Position numbers and translations under genes: made by a program
Notes under the pieces: generated by a model
Database searches by the model: none
Told to the model about the DNA's origin: nothing
What the model saw: the letters and a program-made list of their open reading frames with translations, nothing else
Assembly: GCF_013377015.1 (NCBI RefSeq)
Contig: NZ_JACABA010000002.1
Location: 372,001 to 436,000 of the forward strand
Source: Rhodopseudomonas sp.
GTDB lineage: Bacteria > Pseudomonadota > Alphaproteobacteria > Rhizobiales > Xanthobacteraceae
Length of the DNA: 64,000 nucleotides
Reading direction: 5' to 3'
In this document: piece by piece, positions 39,053 through 48,595 of the stretch
Layout: each line of letters opens with the position of its first letter
Numbering within the stretch: position 1 is the stretch's first letter

Positions 39053-39769
39053 ATGACTGAGGCTTTTCACGATCAAACCGCGCTGGTGCTGTTTTCCGGC
39101 GGACAGGATTCGGCGACCTGCCTGGCCTGGGCCTTGTCGCAGTTTGCGCGCGTCGAAATGCTCGGCTTCGATTACGGCCAGCGCCACGCCATCGAACTCG
39201 ATTGCCGGGCCCGGCTGATCGATCGCTTGAAAGCGATCAACTCAGCCTGGGCGGCCAAACTCGGCGACAGCCATACGCTGGCGATTCCGACGCTCTGCGT
39301 GATCTCCGATACCGCGCTGACCCGCGACGTCGCGATCGCGATGGGCGCCGACGGCTTGCCCAACACCTTCGTCCCCGGCCGCAATCTGATCTTCCTCACC
39401 TTCGCCGCAGCGCTGGCGTATCGGCGCGGCATCTCCGCGATCGTCGGGGGAATGTGCGAGACCGACTATTCGGGCTATCCGGATTGCCGCGACGACACCA
39501 TCCGGGCGCTCAACCACGCGCTCGATCTCGGCATGGCGCGGAAGTTCGAATTGCTGACGCCGCTGATGTGGCGCGACAAGGCCGCGACCTGGCAGCTGGC
39601 GCATGACCTTGGCGGCACCGCGCTGGTCGACCTGATCCGCGAGCACTCGCACACCTGCTATCTCGGCGAGCGCGGCGCGCGGCACGACTGGGGCTACGGC
39701 TGCGGGCAATGCCCGGCGTGCCAGTTGCGCGCCAAAGGCTGGCGGCAATATGCCGCCGCGGCCGGCTAG
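39053..39769 (+). CDS. queC: 7-cyano-7-deazaguanine synthase
   Basis: ATP-dependent enzyme of the preQ0 branch of queuosine biosynthesis. 238 residues from ATG 39053 ([28 protein letters not shown]). The PP-loop SGGQDS is at residues 16-21 and the C-terminal zinc site is [22 protein letters not shown]. queD/queE are not in the window. Its stop overlaps the stop of the convergent CxxC gene by four bases. Confidence 0.96.
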   Translation: MTEAFHDQTALVLFSGGQDSATCLAWALSQFARVEMLGFDYGQRHAIELDCRARLIDRLKAINSAWAAKLGDSHTLAIPTLCVISDTALTRDVAIAMGADGLPNTFVPGRNLIFLTFAAALAYRRGISAIVGGMCETDYSGYPDCRDDTIRALNHALDLGMARKFELLTPLMWRDKAATWQLAHDLGGTALVDLIREHSHTCYLGERGARHDWGYGCGQCPACQLRAKGWRQYAAAAG

Positions 39770-39990
39770 ACGCTGTGTAGCCGCGGCTTCGCCAACACGC
39801 GATGAGCGATCACCACCGCGCAGTCGGGCTTGTGCTTGATTTCGTCGCCGGTCTGCAGCCAGGGCACCGAGGCATCGCAAATCTTGCAATGATTGCGAGC
39901 CCCGCCATCTTCCTCTGAGACGATTTCGATGGCCGTCTTCACCAATGCGACGGCGATCTTCTGGATGTCTTCGGCGGAGGTTTCGGTCAT
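39766..39990 (-). CDS. Small CxxC hypothetical protein
   Basis: 74 residues from ATG 39990 ([30 protein letters not shown]). It contains CKIC and a HKPDC motif (Cys45-x2-Cys, later His-x3-Cys), so it may bind zinc. A helical N-terminus precedes this site. No known family was recognised. The stop overlaps the queC stop region. Confidence 0.65.
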   Translation of the reverse strand: MTETSAEDIQKIAVALVKTAIEIVSEEDGGARNHCKICDASVPWLQTGDEIKHKPDCAVVIAHRVLAKPRLHSV

Positions 39991-40240
39991 GGCTATGTTC
40001 CGTAATCTTCGAGGAGCTTCGTGCAGGCCAAGAACAAGATCAAGAACAGAATACTGACGCCGTTCCAGCCGTCTTGCAACGGACCACAACGGTGGCCGAC
40101 TGCCCACAAAGAACGAGACCCCCTGGTCCCGGAAGCGAGCCGCTCCGCATGGATACCGATCCGGTGATGTGGTAGCCTTTCGGTTGTCGGTCCACACCTC
40201 GATCGGATCACCGCATTCCTTGGCTGAACCAACGGGTGTC

Positions 40241-41548
40241 ATGGCGACGTCGGCGTATTTCCTCTTCGGTTCGGTCGCAATGCAGCGGGTCGGTCGGATG
40301 GCGTTTGCGGCTGTCCTCGCGATCTGGACCCAGGGGACTGCGGACTGCCGGGCCAGCGACGCCGCCGTCCCGTCGGCGAGCAAGCTCCAGCGCATCACCG
40401 ACTATTTCAATCACGAGGTCGCTGCCGGGAAATTGCCCGGCGCGACGGTCCTGATCCAGCAGCATGGCAAGCCGGTCTATCTGAAATGTTTCGGGGTTCG
40501 CGACGTCGCAACCAAAGCCGCGACGACTCCCGACACGATCTTTGCGCTGCATTCGATGACCAAACCGATCACCAGCGTCGCGGCGATGATGCTGATCGAT
40601 AAAGGCAAGCTGGCGCTGGCCGATCCGGTGGCGAAATTCATCCCGGCGTTCGCCGACCTCAAGGTCGGCATCGAATCTGTCGCTGCAAACGGCAAGCCCG
40701 TTCTCAAGCTGGTGCCGCCGAACCGGCCGGTGACCATCGACGATCTGCTGCGGCACACCTCGGGCATCACCTACGAATATATCGGCGGCGAGCTGATCAA
40801 GAAAGCATACGAAGACGGGCACATTTTCGACGGCCCATTCGACAACCGGATATTCGCCGAGCGGATCGCGCAATTGCCGCTAGCGCGGCAGCCAGGGACG
40901 CTGTGGCGCTACGGCCACTCGACCGACGTGCTCGGCCGCGTCATCGAGATCGTCTCCGGCCAGACGCTGTATCAATTCGAGCGCGAGCGCATCTTCGATC
41001 CGCTCGGCATGACCAGCACCAAATACACGCTGGAGAGCACCGACGAACGCGCGCGGATGGCGGAGCCGTTGCCGGGCGACACCATCTTGAAACAGTCCGA
41101 GGCGCTGCGCCGCGCTCACCCGGAATGGCAGTCCGGCGGCGGCGGTCTGGTCTCGACGCTCACCGACTACGCGCGCTTTGCGCAGATGATCCTCGAGGGC
41201 GGACAACTCGACGGCAAGCGTTACCTGAGCGCAGCTGCGTTCAAGGCGATGACCACCGACCATATCGGGCCCGGCTCCGGTGTCGAACGAGATTATTTCT
41301 ATTTTCCGGGCGACGGCTTCGGGTTCGGCTACGGCTTCGCGGTGCGGACCGATCCGGGCGAGGCCAAACCGCCGCCGCCGGGTTCGATCGGCGAGTTGAA
41401 ATGGGACGGCGGCAGCGGCACCTACTTCGGCGTCGATCCGAAACTGGATATGATTTACATCCTGATGCAGCAGACCCAAAACGAACGCGGACGCATCACC
41501 CCGGCCTTCAAGCAACTGGTCTATGACGCGTTTGCCGCGACCGATTGA
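40241..41548 (+). CDS. Serine beta-lactamase/transpeptidase-family esterase
   Basis: About 435 residues from ATG 40241; the Met at 40280 also opens a typical signal peptide (MQRVGRMAFAAVLAIWTQGTADC). The class C-like fold has the SxxK active site as SMTK (Ser about residue 105), the Tyr-containing motif RYGHSTDVLG in the YxN position, and WDGGSGTYFGVDP near the end in the KTG position. Such proteins are usually periplasmic esterases or D-aminopeptidases rather than antibiotic-resistance enzymes. Convergent with the nitrile hydratase accessory gene. Confidence 0.87.
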   Translation: MATSAYFLFGSVAMQRVGRMAFAAVLAIWTQGTADCRASDAAVPSASKLQRITDYFNHEVAAGKLPGATVLIQQHGKPVYLKCFGVRDVATKAATTPDTIFALHSMTKPITSVAAMMLIDKGKLALADPVAKFIPAFADLKVGIESVAANGKPVLKLVPPNRPVTIDDLLRHTSGITYEYIGGELIKKAYEDGHIFDGPFDNRIFAERIAQLPLARQPGTLWRYGHSTDVLGRVIEIVSGQTLYQFERERIFDPLGMTSTKYTLESTDERARMAEPLPGDTILKQSEALRRAHPEWQSGGGGLVSTLTDYARFAQMILEGGQLDGKRYLSAAAFKAMTTDHIGPGSGVERDYFYFPGDGFGFGYGFAVRTDPGEAKPPPPGSIGELKWDGGSGTYFGVDPKLDMIYILMQQTQNERGRITPAFKQLVYDAFAATD

Positions 41549-41569
41549 AGCGATCGGCTAAGGTCGCGG

Positions 41570-41956
41570 CTATCTTTCAAAATCTTCCGGCTTGAGTTCG
41601 ATCGGCTTGCCGTGCGGGGTGCGATCGGCGGCATGGTTCCAGGCATCGCGATAGCGATGCAGGGTCTCGGCACTAGCGACGCCCTTGTCGGCGACCAGCC
41701 GTTCCAGCGTCGCCAGCCAGCGCTGGTAGTAGGTCTCGCCGCTGTCGGGATCGCCGGCCGCTTGCGCGCGCTTGATCTCGGCCGCTAGCGCCGTCGCCCA
41801 TTCGCTCCAGCTGAACACGCCGCGTTGATGCAACGCCAACGCCAGCGCAAACGCATGGGCTTCCCACGGCGCGCGGAACACCGGGCCGCCATCGTCGCGT
41901 GGCAAGCCGCGCAGGGCGTTCGTGGCTTCAGCCGCGGCTTGCGCGTCGAGCGCCAT
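41570..41956 (-). CDS. Nitrile hydratase accessory protein
   Basis: 128 residues from ATG 41956 (MALDAQAAAEATNALRGLPRDDGGPVFRAPWEAHAFALALALHQRG). The PxFxAPWxAxAFAL signature belongs to the nitrile hydratase activator (P14K/NhlE-type) that mediates cobalt insertion and alpha-subunit swapping. It overlaps the beta-subunit stop as TGATG. The closing gene of the nth cluster. Confidence 0.9.
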   Translation of the reverse strand: MALDAQAAAEATNALRGLPRDDGGPVFRAPWEAHAFALALALHQRGVFSWSEWATALAAEIKRAQAAGDPDSGETYYQRWLATLERLVADKGVASAETLHRYRDAWNHAADRTPHGKPIELKPEDFER

Positions 41957-42612
41957 CACGCCCGCTCCAGATAGGGTTCCCAGGCATCCACCGAGACCGT
42001 CGCCGATGCATCGCCGTCCGCGCCCCACAATTCCCGTCCGTCGAACACGACGGTGTAGAGCCATTGCGGATCTTCGCCGGCGCCACTGGCGTTGCTGTCG
42101 GCGAACACATGCGCGCCATGCACCAGTTCGATCACACCAAGATGGCCGCGGACATAGCGCGGCAGCCGCGTGTGGGTCGGCGGATGAAGATCCTTGGTCC
42201 GCACCCGATCGCCGATCGCGAACCGGGCAGGGTGGCTAGCCGCGCGCGCCGTCGGCGCCCCCCTGCGCAGCATCGGCGTCACGTCAGCCGCGGTTAGCAC
42301 CGGCACGGCCTTGCGAGGATGCAGCGGGCGCGCCGCCGCGATCTCGTCGGCCGTCACCAGTTCGCGCTCGGCCATCAGCCGCTCCAGCCCGGCCAGCCAG
42401 ATCTCGAAATAGCTCTTCGACAGATAGTCCTGCGGCGGGCGGTTTTCGCGGGCGAAGCGCGACATGTCGATGTTCCAGCCGCCGGGCCGCGCCATCGCCA
42501 GCGTCAACGCGAAGGCGCGGCGCTCCCATTCGGCGTGAAACCACGGCTCGTTCGGCTCAGGCACCACCGGACCGAAACCTGCGACGCCGCCCATGTCATG
42601 CGCGCCGTCCAT
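41956..42612 (-). CDS. nthB: Nitrile hydratase beta subunit
   Basis: 218 residues from ATG 42612 ([40 protein letters not shown]). The N-terminal HDMGGxxGFGPV and the C-terminal SH3-like fold (FAIGDRVRTKDLHPPTHTRLPRYVRGHLGVIE...VVFDGRELWG) are diagnostic. It pairs with the alpha subunit, from which it is one base apart (TGATG), to form the alpha-beta heterodimer that hydrates nitriles to amides. Confidence 0.95.
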   Translation of the reverse strand: MDGAHDMGGVAGFGPVVPEPNEPWFHAEWERRAFALTLAMARPGGWNIDMSRFARENRPPQDYLSKSYFEIWLAGLERLMAERELVTADEIAAARPLHPRKAVPVLTAADVTPMLRRGAPTARAASHPARFAIGDRVRTKDLHPPTHTRLPRYVRGHLGVIELVHGAHVFADSNASGAGEDPQWLYTVVFDGRELWGADGDASATVSVDAWEPYLERA

Positions 42613-43226
42613 CAGCCGGCCTCCGGCGCGTTCGGCAACCCGGTGCCGATCATGCTGTCGCGGGTGACGAGGTCGGCGAGCTGTTGTTCGCTCCAGCCTT
42701 CGGTGCCTTTGGGCCGCATCGGGATCACCAGATAGCGAATTTCCGCGGTGGAATCCCAGACCCGGATGGCGGTGTCGTCCGGCAGCGTCACGCCGAAATC
42801 GGCGAGCACGCCGCGCGGCTCCTTCACCGCGCGCGACCGGTATGGCGCTGATTTGTACCACACCGGCGGCAGCCCCAGCACCGGCCATGGATAGCAAGAG
42901 CACAACGTGCAGACGACCATGTTGTGCGTCGTCTCGGTGTTCTCGACCGCGACGATGTGCTCGCCCTGGCGTCCCTCGTAGCCGAGCTCGGCAATCGCGG
43001 CGGTGGCGTCGGTGAACAGTCGGGCGCGATAGGCCGGGTCCACCCAGGCCTTCGCCACCACGGCCGCGCCGTTGCGTGGGCCGACCTTGGTCTCATAGGT
43101 CTCGATCAACAGGTCGAGCGCGGCGGGGTCGACATAGCCATTTTCGGTCAGCACGGATTCCAATGCGCGGACCCGCAACTCGGTCTCCGACAGTTCGGAA
43201 TGGTCGTGGTCGTGATGATCGGTCAT
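42612..43226 (-). CDS. nthA: Nitrile hydratase alpha subunit, cobalt type
   Basis: Catalytic subunit. 204 residues. The metal site C-T-L-C-S-C is at residues 106-111 within [20 protein letters not shown]; Thr in the second position marks cobalt-type enzymes (iron-type have Ser). Two of the Cys are post-translationally oxidised in known enzymes. A His-rich N-terminus ([11 protein letters not shown]) may bind metal. First gene of nthA-nthB-activator; no amidase, cobalt permease or nitrilase is adjacent. Confidence 0.95.
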   Translation of the reverse strand: MTDHHDHDHSELSETELRVRALESVLTENGYVDPAALDLLIETYETKVGPRNGAAVVAKAWVDPAYRARLFTDATAAIAELGYEGRQGEHIVAVENTETTHNMVVCTLCSCYPWPVLGLPPVWYKSAPYRSRAVKEPRGVLADFGVTLPDDTAIRVWDSTAEIRYLVIPMRPKGTEGWSEQQLADLVTRDSMIGTGLPNAPEAG

Positions 43227-43287
43227 GAGTTGAGGATAGCTGCAATTTTGTTGGGATGTCGAGCCGGGACTCTGCTAGCGTTTCGGC

Positions 43288-44025
43288 ATGAATTCGAAGT
43301 TGATCCGCGCGCCCGGACTCATTGGCGCGATCCTGACGGTCGCGGCGTTGCTGCTCCCCGGCGCTGCCTGGGCGGCAAATGGCGCCTATGCGGTCGATGC
43401 CGCCGATATTTCGGAAGTCGGCTCCTGCAAGCTGGAGAGCTGGATTTCGACCGCCACCAACACCGATTTTTCAGCGGTCGCCAATCCGTCCTGTGTGGTC
43501 AATATCGGCAGGCCGGTCGAACTGACTTTGCAGGCCAACCGCGCGCGCAGCGATGGCGACTGGAGCACCACATTGTCGCCGAAGGCCAAGACCGTGCTGG
43601 TGCCGACCGGGATCGGGAAGTTCGGTTTCTCGTTCGAGGCCGGCGGCTCGTTCGACGCGCAGAGCGGCGACAACACCGTGGTGTTCGCGGTGGTGCCGGC
43701 GACCTATCGGCTGTCCGAGGTGATGCGCTTCAATATCAACGCCGGCTGGCTGTGGGACCGCAGCGTCGATCAACACTATCTGAGCTACGGTCTCGGCTTC
43801 GACTGGAAGTTTACCGACACGCTGCAATTCACCATCGAAGGCTACGGGCTCGCCGGCGCTACCGAATTTTCCAGCGTCAATCGCCCGCGCGTGCAGTCCG
43901 GGGTCCGCTATCGGCCCAACGAAATCTTTTCGGTCGACCTGATCGTCGGCCACAACATCACCGGCAATGGTGGCAACTGGATCACGCTCGGCACCACGGT
44001 GCGGTTTCCCGAAGCTTTCAAATAG
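43288..44025 (+). CDS. Secreted outer-membrane beta-barrel protein
   Basis: 245 residues with a Sec signal (MNSKLIRAPGLIGAILTVAALLLPGAAWA). The mature part has alternating strands typical of a small porin-like barrel (FRINAGWLWDR..., YLSYGLGFDWKF, FTIEGYGLAG, YRPNEIFSVDLIVGHNI) and ends ITLGTTVRFPEAFK, with the C-terminal aromatic pattern. Two Cys near residues 47 and 69 may form a disulfide. The family is unrecognised. Divergent from nthA, with 61 bp between. Confidence 0.78.
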   Translation: MNSKLIRAPGLIGAILTVAALLLPGAAWAANGAYAVDAADISEVGSCKLESWISTATNTDFSAVANPSCVVNIGRPVELTLQANRARSDGDWSTTLSPKAKTVLVPTGIGKFGFSFEAGGSFDAQSGDNTVVFAVVPATYRLSEVMRFNINAGWLWDRSVDQHYLSYGLGFDWKFTDTLQFTIEGYGLAGATEFSSVNRPRVQSGVRYRPNEIFSVDLIVGHNITGNGGNWITLGTTVRFPEAFK

Positions 44026-44092
44026 CGCGGTTGGCGCGGCCGGCGAATTCGTCCTACAGATGCTCCCAATCAACAAGCGGGAGGCGAGGGCG

Positions 44093-44899
44093 TTGGCGGA
44101 TTTTGTGAAGACCGAAAAAGGCCTCGGCCCCGAGGGTCGCATCGCGGTGGTGCGGTTCGATCGCGGCGACGGCATCAACGCGCTGTCGCCGGAGGCGTTG
44201 CGCCAGCTCACCGACGCTGCGCGCAGCTTCGAGGACGACGGCGACACTTCGGTGGTGGTACTGACCGGCGGCGCCAAGGCGTTCAGCGCCGGTTTCGATC
44301 TGAAGGACACCGAAGGCCGGACCCGCGCCACCATGGATCTCGGGGCGTTGCGCCGGCACCTGAAACTCGGGCCGCGGCTGACCCGCGCCTGGCAGGAGAT
44401 GGAGCAGATCACCATCGGGGCGATCGAGGGATTTTGCGTCGGCGGCGGTGTCGCGCTGGCGGTGGCGCTGGATTTCCGGGTGATGGCGCGCGACGCCCAT
44501 CTGCGGGTGCCGGAGATCGGGCTCGGCATGAACATGAGCTGGCAGAGCGTTCCAAGGATGCTGCATCTGATCGGACCGGCGCGCACCAAGCAGGCGGTCA
44601 TTCTGGCCGATGAGCGGATCGGCGCCGCGCAGGCCTACGAATGGGGGCTGGTCGAGCAGATCGCCGAGCCCGGGGAGGCGTTCGCGACCGCGATGGCGCT
44701 CGCCGCCAAGGTCGCGGCGCAGCCGCCGATCTCAGTGGCGATGACCAAGCTCACCGTCAACCGGCTGGCGCATGCGCTCGACGATCTGGCCAGCCACATG
44801 GACCTCGACCAGTTCGCACTGGCCGGCATGACCGAGGACCACAAGGAAGGCGTCGCGGCGTTTTTGGAACGGCGCAAGCCGAGGTTCCGCGGCAAGTGA
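44093..44899 (+). CDS. Enoyl-CoA hydratase/isomerase family protein
   Basis: About 268 residues from TTG 44093, which has GGGAGG at an 8-base spacing; alternatives are ATG 44060 and GTG 44105. Crotonase-fold signatures: GGAKAFSAGFDLKD (oxyanion-hole loop 1), EGFCVGGGVALAVALDFRVMA (loop 2) and LRVPEIGLGMN. The catalytic Glu in PEIGLG is kept, while the first Glu position is not clear. It probably acts on a CoA thioester of fatty or aromatic acid degradation. The barrel gene precedes it and a YdhR-type gene follows. Confidence 0.88.
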   Translation: MADFVKTEKGLGPEGRIAVVRFDRGDGINALSPEALRQLTDAARSFEDDGDTSVVVLTGGAKAFSAGFDLKDTEGRTRATMDLGALRRHLKLGPRLTRAWQEMEQITIGAIEGFCVGGGVALAVALDFRVMARDAHLRVPEIGLGMNMSWQSVPRMLHLIGPARTKQAVILADERIGAAQAYEWGLVEQIAEPGEAFATAMALAAKVAAQPPISVAMTKLTVNRLAHALDDLASHMDLDQFALAGMTEDHKEGVAAFLERRKPRFRGK

Positions 44900-44946
44900 C
44901 ACGCGGCGCGCTTGGCGATTAAGTCGACATCAAACAGGAGGCTTCG

Positions 44947-45267
44947 ATGATCACCACCATTGTGCAATTTCACATGGCGACGCCGATCAGTCTGGAGGAG
45001 GCGACCCGCCGCTTCGAGAGCAGCGCGCCGAAGTACCAGAACCTGCCGGGGCTGATCCGGAAGTACTACATCCGCTCCGAGGATGGCCGCAGCGCCGGCG
45101 GCGTCTATCTGTGGGAAAGCCGGCAGGCCGCCGAGGCGGTCTATGGCGGCGAATGGCGGGCGCGGGTGGCGCAGCTCTACGGCGCCGAGCCGGTGATCGC
45201 CTGGTTCGACACGCCGGTGATCGTCGACAATCAATCCGGTGGAACCATCACAGTGGATGCCGCCTGA
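44947..45267 (+). CDS. YdhR-type small monooxygenase-fold protein
   Basis: 106 residues, start ATG 44947 with CAGGAGG upstream. Dimeric ferredoxin-like fold: VQFHMATPISLEEATRRFESSAPKYQNLPGLIRKYYIR, then GGVYLWESRQAAEAVYGGEWRARVAQLYG. YdhR-family proteins are predicted antibiotic biosynthesis monooxygenase-like; none has a firm activity. Convergent with the helicase gene, 3 bp apart. Confidence 0.85.
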   Translation: MITTIVQFHMATPISLEEATRRFESSAPKYQNLPGLIRKYYIRSEDGRSAGGVYLWESRQAAEAVYGGEWRARVAQLYGAEPVIAWFDTPVIVDNQSGGTITVDAA

Positions 45268-45270
45268 AAG

Positions 45271-47367
45271 CTACCGCCACATCCCGCGCATCCGCGCGCC
45301 GATGTCGATCCGCGGCCCCTGCCGCGCCGCGATGGTTTCGGCTGTCGCCGGCGGCCAGCTGACGCGCTCGAACAGGTTCAATAGCCGGTCGGGAATGAAG
45401 CGGCTGCGCGAGCCGTAGACGTGGCGGTCGCCCTGGGCGTTCTGGCCGTGGGTGAAAAATCGTTGCGGCACCACCAGATGCAGATCGTCCTTGGCGCGGG
45501 TCATCGCCACATAGAGCAGGCGGCGCTCCTCCTCGATTTCGGCCGAGGTGCCGGTGCCGAGATCGGAAGGCATGCAACCGTCGACCACGTTGAGCACATA
45601 CACCGACTTCCATTCCTGGCCCTTGGCGGAATGGATCGTGGACAGGATCAGATAGTCCTCGTCGAGCAACGGCACCCCGGCCTGATCCGAGGTGGCGTCC
45701 GGCGGGTCCAGCGTCAGCTCCGTCAGAAAGCGTTCGCGCGACGGATAGCCGCCAGCGATCTGCTCGAGCTGGATCAGGTCGGCGCGACGGGTCGCTGCGT
45801 CCTCATGGATGCGGTCGAGTTGCGGCTCGTACCACAGCCGCACGCGCTCCATCTCCGCCGGCCAGCCGCCGCTGCCGGCGCGCAGCTCGATCACCGTTTC
45901 GATGAATGCGCGCCAGTCGTCGCCGGCGCGCGGCGGCGCCGGTGCGCGGGCGAGGGCTGCGATCGGATCGGCGGCCGCGTCGATGAAATCCAGCGCGCGT
46001 TGCGCCGAGGTCGGGCCGACGCCCTGCATCAATTGCATCAGGCGAAAGCCGGCGACGCGGTCGCGCGGATTCTGCACGAAGCGCAGCAGCGCCAGCATGT
46101 CCTTGATATGCGCGGCGTCGAGGAATTTCAGCCCGCCGAATTTGACGAACGGGATATTGCGGCGGGTCAGCTCGATCTCCAAGGGACCGGAATGCGACGA
46201 GGTGCGGAACAGCACCGCCTGCTGTTTCAGCGTCGAGCCGCCCTCGCGGTTGTCAAGAATCCGCTCGACGATGTAGCGCGCCTGATCGGCCTCGTCGCGT
46301 ACCCCGACCAGTTGCGGACGCGCGCCCGACGTCCGGTCGGTCCACAGATTCTTGGTGAAACGCTCGGCTGCCAGATCGATCACACCATTGGCGGCGGCAA
46401 GAATGGGTTGGGTCGAACGATAGTTGCGGTCCAGCGTGACGATGCGGGCAGGCGGGCTGAACTGCTGTGGGAAATCCAGAATGTTGCGCACCGTGGCGGC
46501 GCGGAACGAATAGATCGACTGGGCGTCGTCGCCGACCACGGTGAGGCCAATCCCGCCCGGCTTCAGCGCCAGCAGGATCGAGGATTGCAGTCGGTTGGTG
46601 TCCTGATATTCGTCGACCAGCACGTGGTCGAACCGACCGCCGATGTCGGCGGCCAGCGCCGGCTCCGCCATGGTCTGCGCCCAGTACAGCAGCAGGTCGT
46701 CGTAATCGAGCACGTTCTGGCGCTGCTTGGCTTCGACATAGCCGGCGAACAGCGCCTTAAGTTCGGCCGACCAGCCGGCGCACCACGGAAACGCAGCGCC
46801 CAGCACCTGATCCAGTTCGGTCTCGGCGTTGACGCAGCGCGAATAGATCGAGAGGCAGGTGCCCTTGGTTGGGAACCGGCTCTCGGTTCTGGAGAAGCCG
46901 AGGTCGTGGCGCACCAGATTGATCAGGTCGGCGGAATCCTCGCGGTCGTGGATGGTGAATGCCTGATCGAGTCCGATCTGCTCGGCATGCTCGCGCAGCA
47001 GCCGCGCGCCAATGCCGTGAAAGGTGCCGGCCCAGCTTAGCGCGCTGGTCATCACGCCGGCGCTATCGCCCATCACCTTGCGGGCAATTCGTTCGACCCG
47101 GCGCGTCATTTCGGCCGCGGCGCGGCGCGAGAATGTCATCAGCAGAATGCGTCGCGGATCGGCGCCGTTGACCAGCAGATGCGCGACGCGATGCGCCAGC
47201 GTGTTGGTCTTGCCGGACCCGGCGCCGGCGATCACCAGCAGCGGGCAGGCGGCCGCAATGCCGACGCCATGCTCGACGGCCAGCCGCTGCTCGGGATTGA
47301 GGCCGTCCAGATAGGTTGCGGGCAAGGACAAAAGCGGCGCCTGTGTGATGGGTCCTGCACGGTCCAT
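45271..47367 (-). CDS. UvrD/Rep-family ATP-dependent DNA helicase
   Basis: 698 residues from ATG 47367 ([32 protein letters not shown]); AGGAA precedes the start. SF1A helicase motifs: Walker [17 protein letters not shown], motif [13 protein letters not shown], motif [16 protein letters not shown], motif IV-VI regions including [22 protein letters not shown] and [14 protein letters not shown]. Shorter than UvrD (about 720) with a diverged C-terminus, so it may be a Rep/PcrA-like paralogue rather than the main UvrD. The collagen-like gene is divergent upstream. Confidence 0.93.
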   Translation of the reverse strand: MDRAGPITQAPLLSLPATYLDGLNPEQRLAVEHGVGIAAACPLLVIAGAGSGKTNTLAHRVAHLLVNGADPRRILLMTFSRRAAAEMTRRVERIARKVMGDSAGVMTSALSWAGTFHGIGARLLREHAEQIGLDQAFTIHDREDSADLINLVRHDLGFSRTESRFPTKGTCLSIYSRCVNAETELDQVLGAAFPWCAGWSAELKALFAGYVEAKQRQNVLDYDDLLLYWAQTMAEPALAADIGGRFDHVLVDEYQDTNRLQSSILLALKPGGIGLTVVGDDAQSIYSFRAATVRNILDFPQQFSPPARIVTLDRNYRSTQPILAAANGVIDLAAERFTKNLWTDRTSGARPQLVGVRDEADQARYIVERILDNREGGSTLKQQAVLFRTSSHSGPLEIELTRRNIPFVKFGGLKFLDAAHIKDMLALLRFVQNPRDRVAGFRLMQLMQGVGPTSAQRALDFIDAAADPIAALARAPAPPRAGDDWRAFIETVIELRAGSGGWPAEMERVRLWYEPQLDRIHEDAATRRADLIQLEQIAGGYPSRERFLTELTLDPPDATSDQAGVPLLDEDYLILSTIHSAKGQEWKSVYVLNVVDGCMPSDLGTGTSAEIEEERRLLYVAMTRAKDDLHLVVPQRFFTHGQNAQGDRHVYGSRSRFIPDRLLNLFERVSWPPATAETIAARQGPRIDIGARMRGMWR

Positions 47368-47541
47368 GATTCCTGCTTTGTTCGCAATGCCGATCACGGC
47401 TCGGCAGGCACGCCGAGATGGCGATCGGTACGGTGACGTCCATTCCCGGATCGAAAACTCTCGTGTTAGGCTGCGCCCACTTTGGGTCCGTTCGACCCAA
47501 AGGAGGTCGCCAGTCTGGCCGTCATCGAATCGGAATAACAA

Positions 47542-47583
47542 CGACGCGACACGCGTCGAAATGAACCGACGCCACACGCGTCG
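47542..47583. promoter_or_regulatory. Tandem palindromes upstream of the collagen-like gene
   Basis: CGACGCG-ACA-CGCGTCG and CGACGCC-ACA-CGCGTCG, two 17-bp inverted repeats centred 25 bp apart, about 26-66 bp upstream of the collagen-like start. They look like a tandem operator for a dimeric regulator, or 5' UTR hairpins. No regulator is identified. Confidence 0.45.
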
Positions 47584-47608
47584 ACTTGAAATGAGAGGGC
47601 TCCGCGCA

Positions 47609-48106
47609 ATGAAGAAACGAGCAGTTCTGGTCGGGTTCGCGAGTTTGGTCATGATCTCCGGCGCCGCGATGGCGCTCGACCTCACCACCGTCGCCATCGA
47701 TGCCGGCAAGCTGATCATCGCCGGCACTACGACCAAGGCCAATCAGGAGGTCGAACTCGTCAACACTGGCGACAAGGTGAAGAGCGCCGGGAACAAGAAA
47801 TTCCGGTTCTCGCTGTCCTACCTGCCCGAGACCTGCAAGCTCGATCTCAAAGCCGAAACCGAAACGCTGAAGGACCGACTGGTGGCCAATTGCGCGCCGC
47901 GCGGTCCTAAGGGCGAGGCGGGCGCTACGGGGCCCGCTGGTCCTGCCGGCCCGGCCGGTCCCGCCGGTCCTAAGGGAGACACCGGAGCCGCAGGCCCGGC
48001 CGGCGTGGCCGGCCCCGCAGGCCCGAAGGGCGACACCGGCCCGGCCGGGCCAGCAGGTCCCAAGGGTGACGCGGGCCCGAAGGGCGAGCCCGGCCCTAAA
48101 GGTTAG
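47609..48106 (+). CDS. Secreted collagen-like protein
   Basis: 165 residues. A signal peptide ([22 protein letters not shown]) is followed by a domain of about 75 residues ([30 protein letters not shown]... with Cys at 76 and 95) and then 22 uninterrupted Gly-x-y triplets from residue 99 to the end ([16 protein letters not shown]...). Such repeats form collagen triple helices in bacteria. The chain ends inside the repeat, without a C-terminal trimerisation or anchor domain. GAGAGGG precedes the ATG. Role unknown, perhaps surface adhesion. Confidence 0.88.
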   Translation: MKKRAVLVGFASLVMISGAAMALDLTTVAIDAGKLIIAGTTTKANQEVELVNTGDKVKSAGNKKFRFSLSYLPETCKLDLKAETETLKDRLVANCAPRGPKGEAGATGPAGPAGPAGPAGPKGDTGAAGPAGVAGPAGPKGDTGPAGPAGPKGDAGPKGEPGPKG

Positions 48107-48183
48107 CCTCGAGGGTCAGCGCCAAAGGTCCGCGTATCGCCCCGCGGCCTGACGGCCAGCCTCTCTCATACGCCCGACAGCAA

Positions 48184-48213
48184 ATCGGCCCGAGCTAGCA
48201 AGCTCGGGCCGAT
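48184..48213. terminator. Strong hairpin downstream of the collagen-like gene
   Basis: ATCGGCCCGAGCT-AGCA-AGCTCGGGCCGAT, a perfect 13-base-pair stem with a four-base loop, about 80 bp after the collagen-like stop. Probably a transcription terminator; only a short T-containing sequence follows. Confidence 0.6.
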
Positions 48214-48342
48214 CTCACTTGAACAGGAGAGTCGCGCTTGCAGGAATGCTCCGAGCGCCGAGGAAATGGGGACATACTCGGATATCCTCGATTCGCATAA
48301 GGTATATTATGGAATATTTTATTCCATCCAATGAAACAATGA

Positions 48343-48510
48343 CTTGTCGGACTTTCCCAATCAACACTCACGTGGGATGACCGCGCCGAGCTGCTGAAGG
48401 CCGAGCTCGACATCGTCGTCTGCGGTCAGCTGGCGGCGCTCGCAGCGGCGGCGCGATCGCGGCCGATTGACCGGCGCATCCTTTGGTCGAAGCTGCCTGA
48501 AATCGCTTGA
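48343..48510 (+). pseudogene. Coding relic, possibly of a DNA methyltransferase
   Basis: An open stretch of 55 codons with no start ends at TGA 48508. It reads ...LSQSTLTWDDRAELLKAELD and continues IVVCGQLAALAAAARSRPIDRRILWSKLPEIA. The WDDRAELLKAELD segment is reminiscent of the W-x-x-R-x-x-L-x-A-E-L-D block near the C-terminus of Eco57I/PglX-type methyltransferases; the rest does not match. The assignment is weak and rests on motif memory only. Confidence 0.28.
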
Positions 48511-48595
48511 CCGCAGCCGCATTGGATGATGACCAAAGACGAGTTGTTTTATCGGGTCGATCGCACAACAAGAAAACGTTGCAGGGAGAATCAGG

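Larger units (their letters stand above)
48107..48595. other. Intergenic region with terminator, AT-rich stretch and coding relic
   Basis: About 490 bp between the collagen-like gene and dctP. It contains a strong hairpin (separate entry), an AT-rich stretch at about 48270-48345 with a small inverted repeat (TGGAATA-TTT-TATTCCA at 48310-48326), and a relic frame at 48343-48510. The last part holds the leader of the TRAP gene. Confidence 0.55.

Noticed and set aside
40241-41548. Antibiotic-resistance beta-lactamase
   Set aside because: The protein has the serine hydrolase fold but is much longer than true class C enzymes and resembles esterase-type members; no resistance claim is supported.
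47906-48106. Apparent tandem DNA repeat (GGNCCNNNN units)
   Set aside because: The repetition is the Gly-x-y coding of a collagen-like domain with varied codons, not a satellite or CRISPR-type repeat.
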